DNA of 64,000 nucleotides from Bacteroidota bacterium (GCA_016713925.1 JADJOH010000002.1:1178001-1242000); one strand, 5' to 3'. Shown: positions 48,176-55,931, numbered from the stretch's first letter. Translations and numbers: made by a program. Notes: generated by a model from the letters alone, not told the origin.

Positions 48176-48796
48176 ATGACAGATCCGACGCATTCCACCT
48201 GGAACAAAGTTGCCGGCCTCTACGCTGAAAAATTCATGGATCTGACCATCTACAACGAAAGTTATGATGTTTTCAGTTCCCTGATCAGGCAACCGGCTGC
48301 GAGCATTCTCGATATCGGCTGTGGTCCCGGCAACTGTTCCCGTTACCTCCACCGGAAAAATCCGGGCTGGACATTTCACGGAGTCGATGTAGCGCCTAAC
48401 ATGATTCGTTTATATCAGGAAAATATTCCGGAAGCCCATGTAACAGTTATGGATATACGAAATATCCATGAATTACAATCCGGCTACGATGGAATTATAG
48501 GTGGTTTTTGTATTCCTTATCTCAATGCTGCTGAAAGTGTCTCACTTTTTTCTTCCGTCAAACAACTGTTAAACCCCGGCGGTGTATTTTATCTCAGCTT
48601 TGTTGAGGGTGATCCGAACAACTCCGGACTCCGCACTGCCAGCACCGGCGACCAGACCTATTTTTATTACCATTCTCTTTCTGCCATTACAGCAGCATTA
48701 CAGAGTGCAGGGTTTACTCTTTTTCAAACCTCCACCGTGCTGTATCCTCAAACACCTGAAACTTTTGAATCACATACTATTCTTATATGTCACTGA
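48176..48796 (+). CDS. Class I SAM-dependent methyltransferase
   Basis: 206 residues with a Rossmann-like methyltransferase fold. Motif I is ILDIGCGPGNCSRYL, the acidic post-I residue is in FHGVDVAPNMIRL, motif II is DGIIGGFCIPYL, and a late LLNPGGVFYLSFVEGD corresponds to motif III. The first residues (DPTHSTWNKVAGLYAEKFMD) resemble methyltransferases of the UbiE/Coq5-like or small-metabolite class. The substrate is unknown. Its 3' end faces the radical SAM gene across only 33 bp. Confidence 0.88.
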   Translation: MTDPTHSTWNKVAGLYAEKFMDLTIYNESYDVFSSLIRQPAASILDIGCGPGNCSRYLHRKNPGWTFHGVDVAPNMIRLYQENIPEAHVTVMDIRNIHELQSGYDGIIGGFCIPYLNAAESVSLFSSVKQLLNPGGVFYLSFVEGDPNNSGLRTASTGDQTYFYYHSLSAITAALQSAGFTLFQTSTVLYPQTPETFESHTILICH

Positions 48797-48829
48797 TGAA
48801 ACTGAACTTCTAAAATTCAGGTTCCTTCA

Positions 48830-49879
48830 TCAAAACAAACTCATCTGCCCGCCTCTTTGAAATTTCGTAAAATCATAGTCCGGCATTTTATTTTCTCCGT
48901 AATATTTATTTCTGAAAAGTTTAAAAAGCTGATTGACGGATTGAGCGATATTTCCTTCTCCGCGCATCCGTATTCCCGGTCTTGAATCACTGACTGATCC
49001 GCCGTGTGCATGCCGGATATGGTTCCATACTTTCTTCGCGGCATCGGGTCGGTTTTTTTGCAGCCAGTCGGAGAAGATGTCTTTCACGTCGCCATTGAGT
49101 CGCACCATGGTATAGCCCGCTGTTATTGCGCCATGATCCGCGGCTGCTTTGAGGAGATCCGGAATTTCGTCGCTGTTGAGTCCGGGGATAATGGGAGCTG
49201 TCATAACGCCTACGGGTATACCCTTATCGGTCAAGTTACGAATGGTCTTCAGCCGGTTTTCTGAAGAAGAGGTGCGCGGCTCCATCGTGCGACGTAATTC
49301 TTCATCAAGCGTCGTGATAGAGATAAACACATGCACCAATTGCATTGAAGCCAGTTCGGCGAGTAAATCGATATCGCGGAGGATGAGCGCGTTTTTGGTG
49401 ATGATGCCTACCGGATGACGGTACTTCAGAAAAACTTCGAGGAGTCCCCGGGTAATTTTATACTGACGTTCCAGGGGCTGATAACAATCGGTATTGCCGC
49501 TCATACTCATCGTGGCAGGCTGGTAATTTTTCTTATTGATAAACTCCTCGAGGAGCTTCGGCGCGTTGGGCTTCACGATAATCTTTCTTTCGAAATCAAG
49601 TCCGGCACTCATCCCCCAAAACGTATGCGCATTGCGGGCATAACAGTAGGCACAGCCGTGTTCGCAACCCTGGTAGGGATTGAGTGAATAGAGAAAAGGT
49701 AAATCCGTACTCTCCACCTTATTCACGATCTGCTTCGGGTGATCTACAAACACTTCTGTCCCCGGATCCGGATCGGGCAGTTCATCAATTCCTTCGAAAT
49801 GCTCCAGCACCCGTTCCTGCTTCAAAAAGCGATTGGGTGTATTGATCTGTGAACCCCGACCTTTGATGTATTCTTCCAT
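48830..49879 (-). CDS. PA0069 family radical SAM protein
   Basis: 349 residues from MEEYIKGRGSQINTPNRFL, the usual N-terminus of this family; an in-frame ATG at 49969 would add 30 non-conserved residues. The [4Fe-4S] motif is GCEHGCAYCYAR (CxxxCxYC), preceded by SLNPYQG. Further conserved motifs are MSGNTDCYQPLE, ITKNALILRD, PIIPGLN and the C-terminal GGQMSLF. The family is related to spore photoproduct lyase-like proteins and is common in Gram-negative bacteria. Its reaction has not been established to my knowledge. It is monocistronic. Confidence 0.92.
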   Translation of the reverse strand: MEEYIKGRGSQINTPNRFLKQERVLEHFEGIDELPDPDPGTEVFVDHPKQIVNKVESTDLPFLYSLNPYQGCEHGCAYCYARNAHTFWGMSAGLDFERKIIVKPNAPKLLEEFINKKNYQPATMSMSGNTDCYQPLERQYKITRGLLEVFLKYRHPVGIITKNALILRDIDLLAELASMQLVHVFISITTLDEELRRTMEPRTSSSENRLKTIRNLTDKGIPVGVMTAPIIPGLNSDEIPDLLKAAADHGAITAGYTMVRLNGDVKDIFSDWLQKNRPDAAKKVWNHIRHAHGGSVSDSRPGIRMRGEGNIAQSVNQLFKLFRNKYYGENKMPDYDFTKFQRGGQMSLF

Positions 49880-50024
49880 TGATTGTATGACCGTCAAACG
49901 GCGAAGGGTAATATAGGGAGAAGTAATTTGGTTTGAAGTATGCAATGAAAAATATTTCTCTTCATTCACTATTTCTGCTTACACCCATAATTACACTATT
50001 CTAAATAGTATCGAAAAAACGTAT

Positions 50025-51188
50025 TCAAAATAAATCTCCCAACACATACTCCCTCCAATTCATGAGTTGTATTCCATTGCTTCTTTGCTGGTTTTCTTTA
50101 CCGCCATACAACACAAAACCGTGAGCCATTTTACTCTGTTTTATCCAATAGTGAAGATTTCGGAAATACTCTCCGCTCACTGTGCGTCCGGATTTTATTT
50201 CTACGGGTAACAGTTCGCTACTTTTTTCGATAATGACATCTACTTCGTGACCTGTTTTATCTCTCCAGTAAAACAAGGGCAAGGATGAACCATTGTTGAG
50301 ATATGACTTCCGCAATTCTGCCACTACCATATTCTCAAAAACAGCTCCCCGCAGCGGATGCGATTCAATATGATTTTTTTCGGTAATGCGCAACAGTGAG
50401 CAAACGATTGATGTATCGCAGAAATAAAGTTTAGGACGCTTCACCAACATCTTGTTGAAATTCCGGTGATGCGGCTTCAATAGAAATATAATATAACTAC
50501 TTTCCAACAGGCTGATCCAGGATTGCACCGTTTTAACATCAACACCTGTCTCGATGGCAAGTGCACTCATATTCAACTCTTGCGAACATCGACCGGCTAG
50601 TAAGGAAAGAAAGCGCTCAAACACATGCAAATCGATTATGTTTTTAATCTGCCTTACATCCTTTTCAACATAAGTACTGATATAATTTCGGCTCCAATCA
50701 ACGGCCGGTATGTCCTGATCGTAAACAGGAGGATAAAATCCTTTCAGCATTAAATCATCGTCATCAGCAGGTAACAATGACGACTTTTGTAATTCAGAAA
50801 TACTGAATGCAGGAAGTTGAAAATAAGCGACCCTTCCTGCAAGGCTTTGTGAAATGGAAGCTTGCAACAACAAGTTATTGGATCCTGTTAAAATAAATTG
50901 TCCTTTTGATTTACTGTTATCAAGTAGTTCTTGTAAATAAGAAAACAATTCCGGAGTGCGTTGAACTTCATCCAACACTGCCCCATTCTTCCATTGATTC
51001 AAAAATCCCCGCGGATCTTCAATAGCAAATCGACGACTATCCGGATTTTCCAATGATATGTACGGTTTATCGGGAAAAAGTTCCTTCACCAGCGTCGTTT
51101 TCCCGGATTGACGAGCCCCCGTTATCGCTATCGATTTAAAACCGGAAGCTAATCGTAATACCTCTGCATATGCCTGACGAACAACCAT
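50025..51188 (-). CDS. AAA ATPase with DUF4143 domain
   Basis: 387 residues from MVVRQAYAEVLRLASGFKSI, the family's normal start; an ATG at 51236 lies inside the palindrome upstream. The ATPase core has Walker A ITGARQSGKTT, Walker B GAVLDEVQ and sensor LTGSNNLLL. The DUF4143 part follows (YVEKDVRQIKNIIDL, then a winged-helix segment). It ends in a nuclease-like motif (GHEVDVIIEKSSELLPVEIK, D...ExK). Such genes are abundant, mobile and strain-variable in Bacteroidota, and their cellular role is not settled. The -7 box is only five bases before the start codon, so the mRNA is probably leaderless. A perfect palindrome covers the promoter, suggesting autoregulation. Confidence 0.9.
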   Translation of the reverse strand: MVVRQAYAEVLRLASGFKSIAITGARQSGKTTLVKELFPDKPYISLENPDSRRFAIEDPRGFLNQWKNGAVLDEVQRTPELFSYLQELLDNSKSKGQFILTGSNNLLLQASISQSLAGRVAYFQLPAFSISELQKSSLLPADDDDLMLKGFYPPVYDQDIPAVDWSRNYISTYVEKDVRQIKNIIDLHVFERFLSLLAGRCSQELNMSALAIETGVDVKTVQSWISLLESSYIIFLLKPHHRNFNKMLVKRPKLYFCDTSIVCSLLRITEKNHIESHPLRGAVFENMVVAELRKSYLNNGSSLPLFYWRDKTGHEVDVIIEKSSELLPVEIKSGRTVSGEYFRNLHYWIKQSKMAHGFVLYGGKENQQRSNGIQLMNWREYVLGDLF

Positions 51189-51192
51189 ATAA

Positions 51193-51235
51193 CAAATATA
51201 TGGAAAAATATGGAATTGAATTCCATATTTTTCCA
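51193..51235 (-). promoter_or_regulatory. Promoter and palindromic operator of the DUF4143 ATPase
   Basis: The -7 box TATATTTG occupies 51200-51193 on the minus strand. Directly upstream, 51201-51235 is a perfect inverted repeat with 17-bp arms (TGGAAAAATATGGAATT) around one G. It covers the -33 region and is A/T-rich, so it is more likely an operator than a terminator. Confidence 0.65.
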
Positions 51236-51372
51236 ATAAAATTGTATATTATTGATATATAGTGTCTTTAAAGTGCTATACATGGGATTTCGAGGAATCA
51301 AAGCAAAAATTAAATTGCATTTTGAAAACCCAATTTCACAACCCATCCTTCTCTGGTACTTCGCTTTCTCGT

Positions 51373-51470
51373 CTACTGCTTCACAAATTTCTCTCGCGCT
51401 ATTCCATTGCTATTTTGAAGTTTGAGGATATAGATACCGGATCAATATCAGGCATTACATCGTCATTGAT
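51373..51470 (-). pseudogene. Orphan T9SS sorting-domain remnant
   Basis: The minus strand reads SGIYILKLQNSNGIAREK then FVKQ and a stop (TAG at 51373-51375), the typical last beta-strands of a T9SS sorting domain. The frame is closed by TGA just upstream. Removing one G would join it to MPDIDPG, giving a plausible DPGIYIL. No upstream gene body remains. It is a relic of a secreted protein, perhaps a former member of the array. Confidence 0.55.
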
Positions 51471-51734
51471 CACCACACAATCACTCCCCAACTTTTTTCC
51501 TTTTCTCTCCCAATCATTTAGCGACCACCGGGCAATTTTCAATTGGTAGATTTTGTTTTATGCCTATATTGCAATCATGGTTATTGATCGTATTACAATC
51601 TTTAAAGAGGAACGTCTCGTCATTGCTCACTTCGTCTGCGACGAATTGAATCTGACGAGACTGGGAGGAGGAACTTGAAACTTTGAACCTTAAACATTGA
51701 ACCTTAAACTTTAAACCTTAAACATTAAACCGCT
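51471..51734. other. Intergenic stretch with imperfect hairpin and AACCTTAAAC words
   Basis: No gene seen. 51614-51661 folds into a hairpin (outer GTCTCGTCA with TGACGAGAC, inner TTCGTC-TGC-GACGAA). 51673-51731 is a run of AAACTTTGAACCTTAAAC-like words, a low-complexity repeat. Confidence 0.5.
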
Positions 51735-51848
51735 ATGGACACACTAGATCTTATTTTAAACGGCCTGCGTTACGCGCCACTCTGCCTGATGGGCATGGGA
51801 GTTATGATGCTTCTTTGGATACAAGTAAAAGAGCTAAAGAAGTTTTGA
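51735..51848 (+). CDS. Small membrane peptide (37 residues)
   Basis: MDTLDLILNGLRYAPLCLMG continues through a hydrophobic helix (about residues 13-30, MGVMMLLWIQ) and ends VKELKKF. It has a complete start and stop and the layout of a single-pass membrane peptide with a basic tail. It lies about 290 bp before dnaE on the same strand. No family was recognised and no promoter is obvious, since low-complexity repeats precede it. It could be chance coding. Confidence 0.4.
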   Translation: MDTLDLILNGLRYAPLCLMGMGVMMLLWIQVKELKKF

Positions 51849-51885
51849 TCTTGCTTGCGGTTGGAGAGTAGTTTATCTCCGGATT

Positions 51886-52093
51886 CAGGCTTCCAGCTAC
51901 CAGCTTCCAGCTACCGGCTGATGAAAGGCTTCCAGCTACCAGCTACCGGCTACCGGCTGATTTTTCTGCAGGTAATAATTCTTACCTAGAACCAAATACT
52001 AGTAGTAGCGGGCAACAAGCAGCCAGCAGCAAGAAGCCTATTGCTGGAAGCCGGAAGCTGGCAGCTGGCAGCCGGTAGCTGGTAGCCGGAAGC
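51886..52093. repeat. GGAAGC/GCTTCC palindromic element, copy 1 (upstream of dnaE)
   Basis: The left arm (51886-51958) is built of GCTTCCAGCTACCGGCT-type words and the right arm (about 52045-52093) of the complementary GGAAGCCGGTAGCTGG words, so the whole can fold back. The core between them has TTTTTCTGCAGGTAAT at 51961, ACCAAATA at 51991 and CCTATTGC at 52037. The same core, in the same order, occurs inside dnaE. The element ends 44 bp before the dnaE start codon. Confidence 0.75.
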
Positions 52094-52137
52094 AAAAAAA
52101 TGAGAAATAAATTAATCAATAAGGTGCGGGGGGTACT

Positions 52138-55100
52138 ATGTTTCTCAATTGCCATAGCTGGTTCAGCTTTCATTACGGTACGCTCTCGGTTGAGAAGTTA
52201 CTGGAAGAGGCACAGCGTTTAGGTATCCGCAAAATCGTTCTTACCGATATCAATAACACTTCCGGCGTACTCGATTTCATCCGCCTGGCTCCGAAGTATG
52301 GGGTGGAGCCGGCGGTGGGTATCGAATTTCGTCAAGGCGATACCGTTAGATTTATAGGTATTGCAAAAAATAATGAGGGCTTCGAGGAGCTGAACCGTTT
52401 TCTCAGTGAATGTCTCCGAAAGGGAGCCGCTGAAGGAGAGAGTTCCGGCAACCGCGATGCCATCATCCCCGAAAAAATTCCATGTTTCAGGAATGTTGTG
52501 GTTATCCTTCCTGTCACGCTATCCGCCCCCGTATCTTCTTCTCAGGAAGAAGCTTTATCGCAGGGGGCGGCAACCGGCGAAAGGCTACCGGCTTCCAGCT
52601 TCCGGCTACCGGCTGATTCGAGGCTACCGGCTCTGAGCTACCGGCTTCCGGCTATTTTTTCTGCAGGTAATTATTCTTGCGTACAACCAAATAGTAGTAG
52701 CAAGCACCCAGTAGCGAGCAGCCTATTGCCGGAAACTGGAAGCCAGAAACTGGAAGCCGGTAGCCGGAAGCCGGTAGCTGGAAGCCGGAAGCTGGAAGCC
52801 AGTAGCGAGCAGCAAGAAGCCAAAGGCCAAAAGCGGGAAGCCGGAAGCCGGAAGCCGGAAGCAAATAACATTTTTTACGGAATAAAACCTTCCGATGTAT
52901 CGCGACTCCCTTTCTCAAACTACAAACAGCTCCTCCACCGTTGCGTTGTCCTCTGGCCGGTAACCGTTCGTCATAAAACCGATTTCAATGTGCACCGCCT
53001 CCTCTGCGCGATCGGTCACAATACCCTGCTGAGTAAGGTCCCGCCGGAAGTCAACTGTCGTCCCGATGAGATCATGGTAACGGAAGCGGAGGTGCGTACC
53101 CGTTATCTTGCCTTCCCGCAGATTGTGCGCAACACCGAGCAACTGCTCCACGAATGTCATATCGCCTTCGACTTCCACGAGCCGAAAAACAAACGTTCGT
53201 TTAGCGGAAGTCGTCAGGTAGACACCGTACTGCTGGAACGGGAAACCTGGAAAGGCGTGCATTACCGCTATGGAGAACAGGTGTCTTCGGCTATCCGTGA
53301 CCGTGTGGAGAAGGAATTGCGTATGATCAACGAACTCGGCTTCGCGGCTTACTTCCTCGTGAACTGGGATATCGTTCGTTATGCGCAACGCAGAGGCTAC
53401 TTCTACGTGGGTCGCGGTAGTGGCGCCAACAGCATCGTGGCCTATTGCCTCCGCATCACCGACGTGGATCCCATCGACCTGGATCTTTATTTCGAACGTT
53501 TCATCAATCCCTACCGTCAAAATCCTCCCGACTTCGACCTCGACTTCAGCTGGAAGGACCGCGACGACCTCACCGCCTACATCTTCCGGCGCCATGGAGA
53601 AGAACATACCGCCCTCCTCGCCACCTATAGCACCTATCAGAGCAATGCCGTCATCCGCGAACTCGGAAAAGTATTCGGGCTGCCGAAAGAAGAGATCGAT
53701 GCACTGCAGGCGACGAAGAACGGTGAAAGTGTCGGCGAAGGTATGGCGAAACTGATCCGCCAGTACAGCGCCCTGCTCCACGACTTCCCTCATCACCTCA
53801 GCATCCACGCGGGAGGAGTCATCATCAGCGAAAAACCCATCACTTGCTATACGGCCCTCAATCATCCGCCCAAGGGATTTCCTGTCACGCAGTTCAGCAT
53901 GCTGGAATCGGAAGATGTGGGACTGTACAAGTACGATATTCTCAGTCAGCGCGGGCTCGGTCATATCCGCGACGCCGTAGATATCGTGAAAAAAAATCGC
54001 GGCATCGACATCGACATCCATCAGATCAAGGCCTTCAAGAAAGATGAGAAAATAAAAGCACTCATCCGCAACGGAAGATGCATGGGTTGTTTCTATGTAG
54101 AGAGTCCCGCCATGCGCATGCTACTGAAGAAACTGCAGGTCGATACCTATATACAACTGGTGGCGGCGAGTTCCATCATACGTCCGGGAGTAGCGAGAAG
54201 CGGCATGATGCGCGAATACATTCTCCGCACCCACGACCCTGCCCGAAGAACGTATATACACCCCGTTATGAAGGAGCTGATGGAAGAAACCTACGGCATC
54301 ATGGTGTATCAGGAAGATGTGATCAAGGTAGCACACCACTTCGCCGGACTCGATCTCAGCGAAGCCGATGTATTGCGCAGAGGGATGAGTGGTAAGTTCA
54401 GAAGTCGGGAAGAGTTTCAGAAGATCCGCGATAAGTTCTTCGACAGTTGTAAAGAAAAAGGATATCCCGACACCATTACTGCTGAAGTGTGGAGGCAGAT
54501 CGAAAGTTTCGCGGGGTATTCGTTCTCGAAAGGACACTCGGCGAGTTATGCGGTGGAGAGTTATCAGAGCCTGTACCTCAAAGCGCATTACCCGCTCGAG
54601 TTCATGGTGGGCGTCATCAATAACTTCGGCGGATTCTACTCCACCGAGTTCTACGTACACGAAGCGCGGATGCAGGGCGCCACCGTCCACGCACCGCATA
54701 TCAACGAGAGTTTATATTTGACGGATATACAAGGCCGTGATATCTACCTCGGCTTTATCCATCTGCAAAACTTACAACAGCAAACCGCGATCGCACTCCT
54801 CGAAGAACGCGACCGTAACGGCCCCTTCACCGGCCTCGCCGACTTCATGCACAGAGTGCCCATTGAAATAGAGCAGCTGCGGATACTGGTGCGCATCGGG
54901 GCATTTAGGTTTACCGGACGCAGCAAGAAAGAACTGTTATGGGATCTCCTCCTGCACATCGGCGACGGACGAAAAACGGAAGTGTACCAAAGCCTCTTTA
55001 ATGAGCCCTCCTTCGGCCAGTCTTCAGAGGGCGAGGCTGAATGGAAGTTACCACCACTCACGCACCATCATTTAGAAGATGCGTTGGATGAAATAGAGTT

Positions 55101-55503
55101 GCTGGGATTTGAATTGTCCTCTCCATACAAACGACTCCGAGAAAATAATACTTCCCCGAGTTTAAACGCTGCGACCGCTGCGAATCCGCTGCGACCGCCG
55201 CGTTTAAAGGAAATTTTTGTTGCCAACGAACTATATGCTTCTATCGGACAGGAAATCTCCATCATCGGTTACCTCGTCACCACCAAACCTACACGCACCA
55301 TCAAGGGGGAGTACATGGCTTTTGGCACCTGGCTCGATGTGGAGGGGTATTTCTTCGACAGCACTCATTTTCCGAGGGTGATAAAGGAATTTCCATTCAG
55401 AGGGAAAGGCATTTACCGTATCACGGGAAGAGTGGACAGTGAATTTGATTTTTGCAGTATCACGGTGAGTGCTATGGAGAAATTGCCGACGGCGGGAATT
55501 TAA
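52138..55503 (+). CDS. DnaE-type DNA polymerase III alpha subunit, error-prone cassette type (DnaE2-like), with repeat-derived insertions
   Basis: 1121 residues. The PHP domain is at the N-terminus (FLNCHSWFSFHYGTLSVEKL; VLTDINNT; AVGIEF). The C-family polymerase core has GRGSGANSIVAYCL and the catalytic acidic motif PDFDLDFSW (about residues 464-472). FSKGHSASYAVESYQSLYLK is the conserved thumb/fingers region. A C-terminal OB domain ends ITGRVDSEFDFCSITVSAME. The type matches the DnaE that accompanies DinB and an S24 repressor in Bacteroidota damage-response cassettes. Residues about 148-243 are encoded by a GGAAGC palindromic element (repetitive RLPASSFRLPA... and AGSRKPEAGSRK-like sequence), and about 1008-1024 by a GC-rich repeat. 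Both insertions keep the frame and lie in surface or linker positions, so the enzyme may still fold. Without them the length would be about 1000 residues, normal for the group. Confidence 0.9.
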   Translation: MFLNCHSWFSFHYGTLSVEKLLEEAQRLGIRKIVLTDINNTSGVLDFIRLAPKYGVEPAVGIEFRQGDTVRFIGIAKNNEGFEELNRFLSECLRKGAAEGESSGNRDAIIPEKIPCFRNVVVILPVTLSAPVSSSQEEALSQGAATGERLPASSFRLPADSRLPALSYRLPAIFSAGNYSCVQPNSSSKHPVASSLLPETGSQKLEAGSRKPVAGSRKLEASSEQQEAKGQKREAGSRKPEANNIFYGIKPSDVSRLPFSNYKQLLHRCVVLWPVTVRHKTDFNVHRLLCAIGHNTLLSKVPPEVNCRPDEIMVTEAEVRTRYLAFPQIVRNTEQLLHECHIAFDFHEPKNKRSFSGSRQVDTVLLERETWKGVHYRYGEQVSSAIRDRVEKELRMINELGFAAYFLVNWDIVRYAQRRGYFYVGRGSGANSIVAYCLRITDVDPIDLDLYFERFINPYRQNPPDFDLDFSWKDRDDLTAYIFRRHGEEHTALLATYSTYQSNAVIRELGKVFGLPKEEIDALQATKNGESVGEGMAKLIRQYSALLHDFPHHLSIHAGGVIISEKPITCYTALNHPPKGFPVTQFSMLESEDVGLYKYDILSQRGLGHIRDAVDIVKKNRGIDIDIHQIKAFKKDEKIKALIRNGRCMGCFYVESPAMRMLLKKLQVDTYIQLVAASSIIRPGVARSGMMREYILRTHDPARRTYIHPVMKELMEETYGIMVYQEDVIKVAHHFAGLDLSEADVLRRGMSGKFRSREEFQKIRDKFFDSCKEKGYPDTITAEVWRQIESFAGYSFSKGHSASYAVESYQSLYLKAHYPLEFMVGVINNFGGFYSTEFYVHEARMQGATVHAPHINESLYLTDIQGRDIYLGFIHLQNLQQQTAIALLEERDRNGPFTGLADFMHRVPIEIEQLRILVRIGAFRFTGRSKKELLWDLLLHIGDGRKTEVYQSLFNEPSFGQSSEGEAEWKLPPLTHHHLEDALDEIELLGFELSSPYKRLRENNTSPSLNAATAANPLRPPRLKEIFVANELYASIGQEISIIGYLVTTKPTRTIKGEYMAFGTWLDVEGYFFDSTHFPRVIKEFPFRGKGIYRITGRVDSEFDFCSITVSAMEKLPTAGI
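52580..52863. repeat. GGAAGC/GCTTCC palindromic element, copy 2 (inside dnaE)
   Basis: Left arm 52580-52653, right arm from about 52729 to 52863, and between them the same core as copy 1: TTTTTCTGCAGGTAAT at 52656, ACCAAATA 30 bases later (identical spacing), CCTATTGC at 52722. It has no stop codon in the dnaE frame. Confidence 0.8.
55160..55209. repeat. GC-rich repeat inside dnaE bounded by 9-bp inverted ends
   Basis: TTTAAACGC (55161-55169) and GCGTTTAAA (55200-55208) flank tandem CCGCTGCGA-type words. It encodes LNAATAANPLRPPR, without homology to polymerases, just before LKEIFVANELY. Confidence 0.6.
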
Positions 55504-55625
55504 AGGGGTTACGAATTACGAATCTATCCCGCGGAGCGGGAATACGAATGTACGAATTACGAATGGGCGAATCCGCGAAGGGACGAATGTAAGAAGGGGA
55601 CGAATGTACGAATCCGTGAAGGGGC
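55502..55625 (+). repeat. TTACGAAT repeat with hairpin, copy after dnaE
   Basis: It starts AAAGGGGTTACGAA at the stop codon. GGTTACGAATTACGAATC is followed by a hairpin (TCCCGC-GGA-GCGGGA, 55527-55541) and then TACGAAT words with GGGCGAATCCGCG. The order, end then hairpin then words, is the same as in the arms around the GxxExxY gene. Confidence 0.75.
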
Positions 55626-55676
55626 ATCGAAGGTAATGGAATCACAAGCATTCGGTTTGCCTGGTACAGCCCCTGC

Positions 55677-55766
55677 GTCCGATAGCTATCGGACCGCGGC
55701 GACTCCTCCGCTCCCGAAAGCATTCGGGACTCCGCGCCTGCCTGCCGGAGCCTCGGCGCAGGCAGG
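55677..55766. repeat. Three consecutive GC-rich hairpins
   Basis: The perfect palindrome GTCCGATAGCTATCGGAC (55677-55694), the hairpin TCCCGAAAGCATTCGGGA (55712-55729), and CCTGCCTGC pairing with GCAGGCAGG (55737-55745 with 55758-55766). None has a T tract. Confidence 0.7.
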
Positions 55767-55854
55767 GTTAAAGGAAATTTCTACTGCTAACGAACTATAT
55801 ATTTCTGTCGGAATAGAAATTACCGACGGCATTGAGGGATTGCTCTTGTTATGA
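55767..55854 (+). pseudogene. Partial duplication of the dnaE 3' region
   Basis: TTAAAGGAAATTT then ACTGCTAACGAACTATAT resembles dnaE 55203-55233, and the translation LKEISTANELYISVGIEI matches dnaE LKEIFVANELYASIGQEI. Similarity fades after about 65 bp. It is preceded by GC-rich hairpins, as the dnaE segment is preceded by the GC-rich repeat, so the duplicated unit probably spans that junction. Confidence 0.55.
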
Positions 55855-55931
55855 AGAGAGGAGTCCATCGGGTGATAAGCATTGGAGCGCAATGAAAAAA
55901 AGATTCTACTTCCTTGAGTAAATAAATTTTA

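Noticed and set aside
51186..51235. Terminator upstream of the ATPase
   Set aside because: The palindrome is A/T-rich, lies exactly at a promoter box and does not follow a gene.
52580..52863. Intein or group II intron in dnaE
   Set aside because: The insert lacks splicing motifs, has a simple repetitive composition and has a non-coding twin upstream.
55636..55766. A new gene after dnaE
   Set aside because: The frame runs through three palindromes and then a decayed dnaE duplicate. Nothing supports translation.
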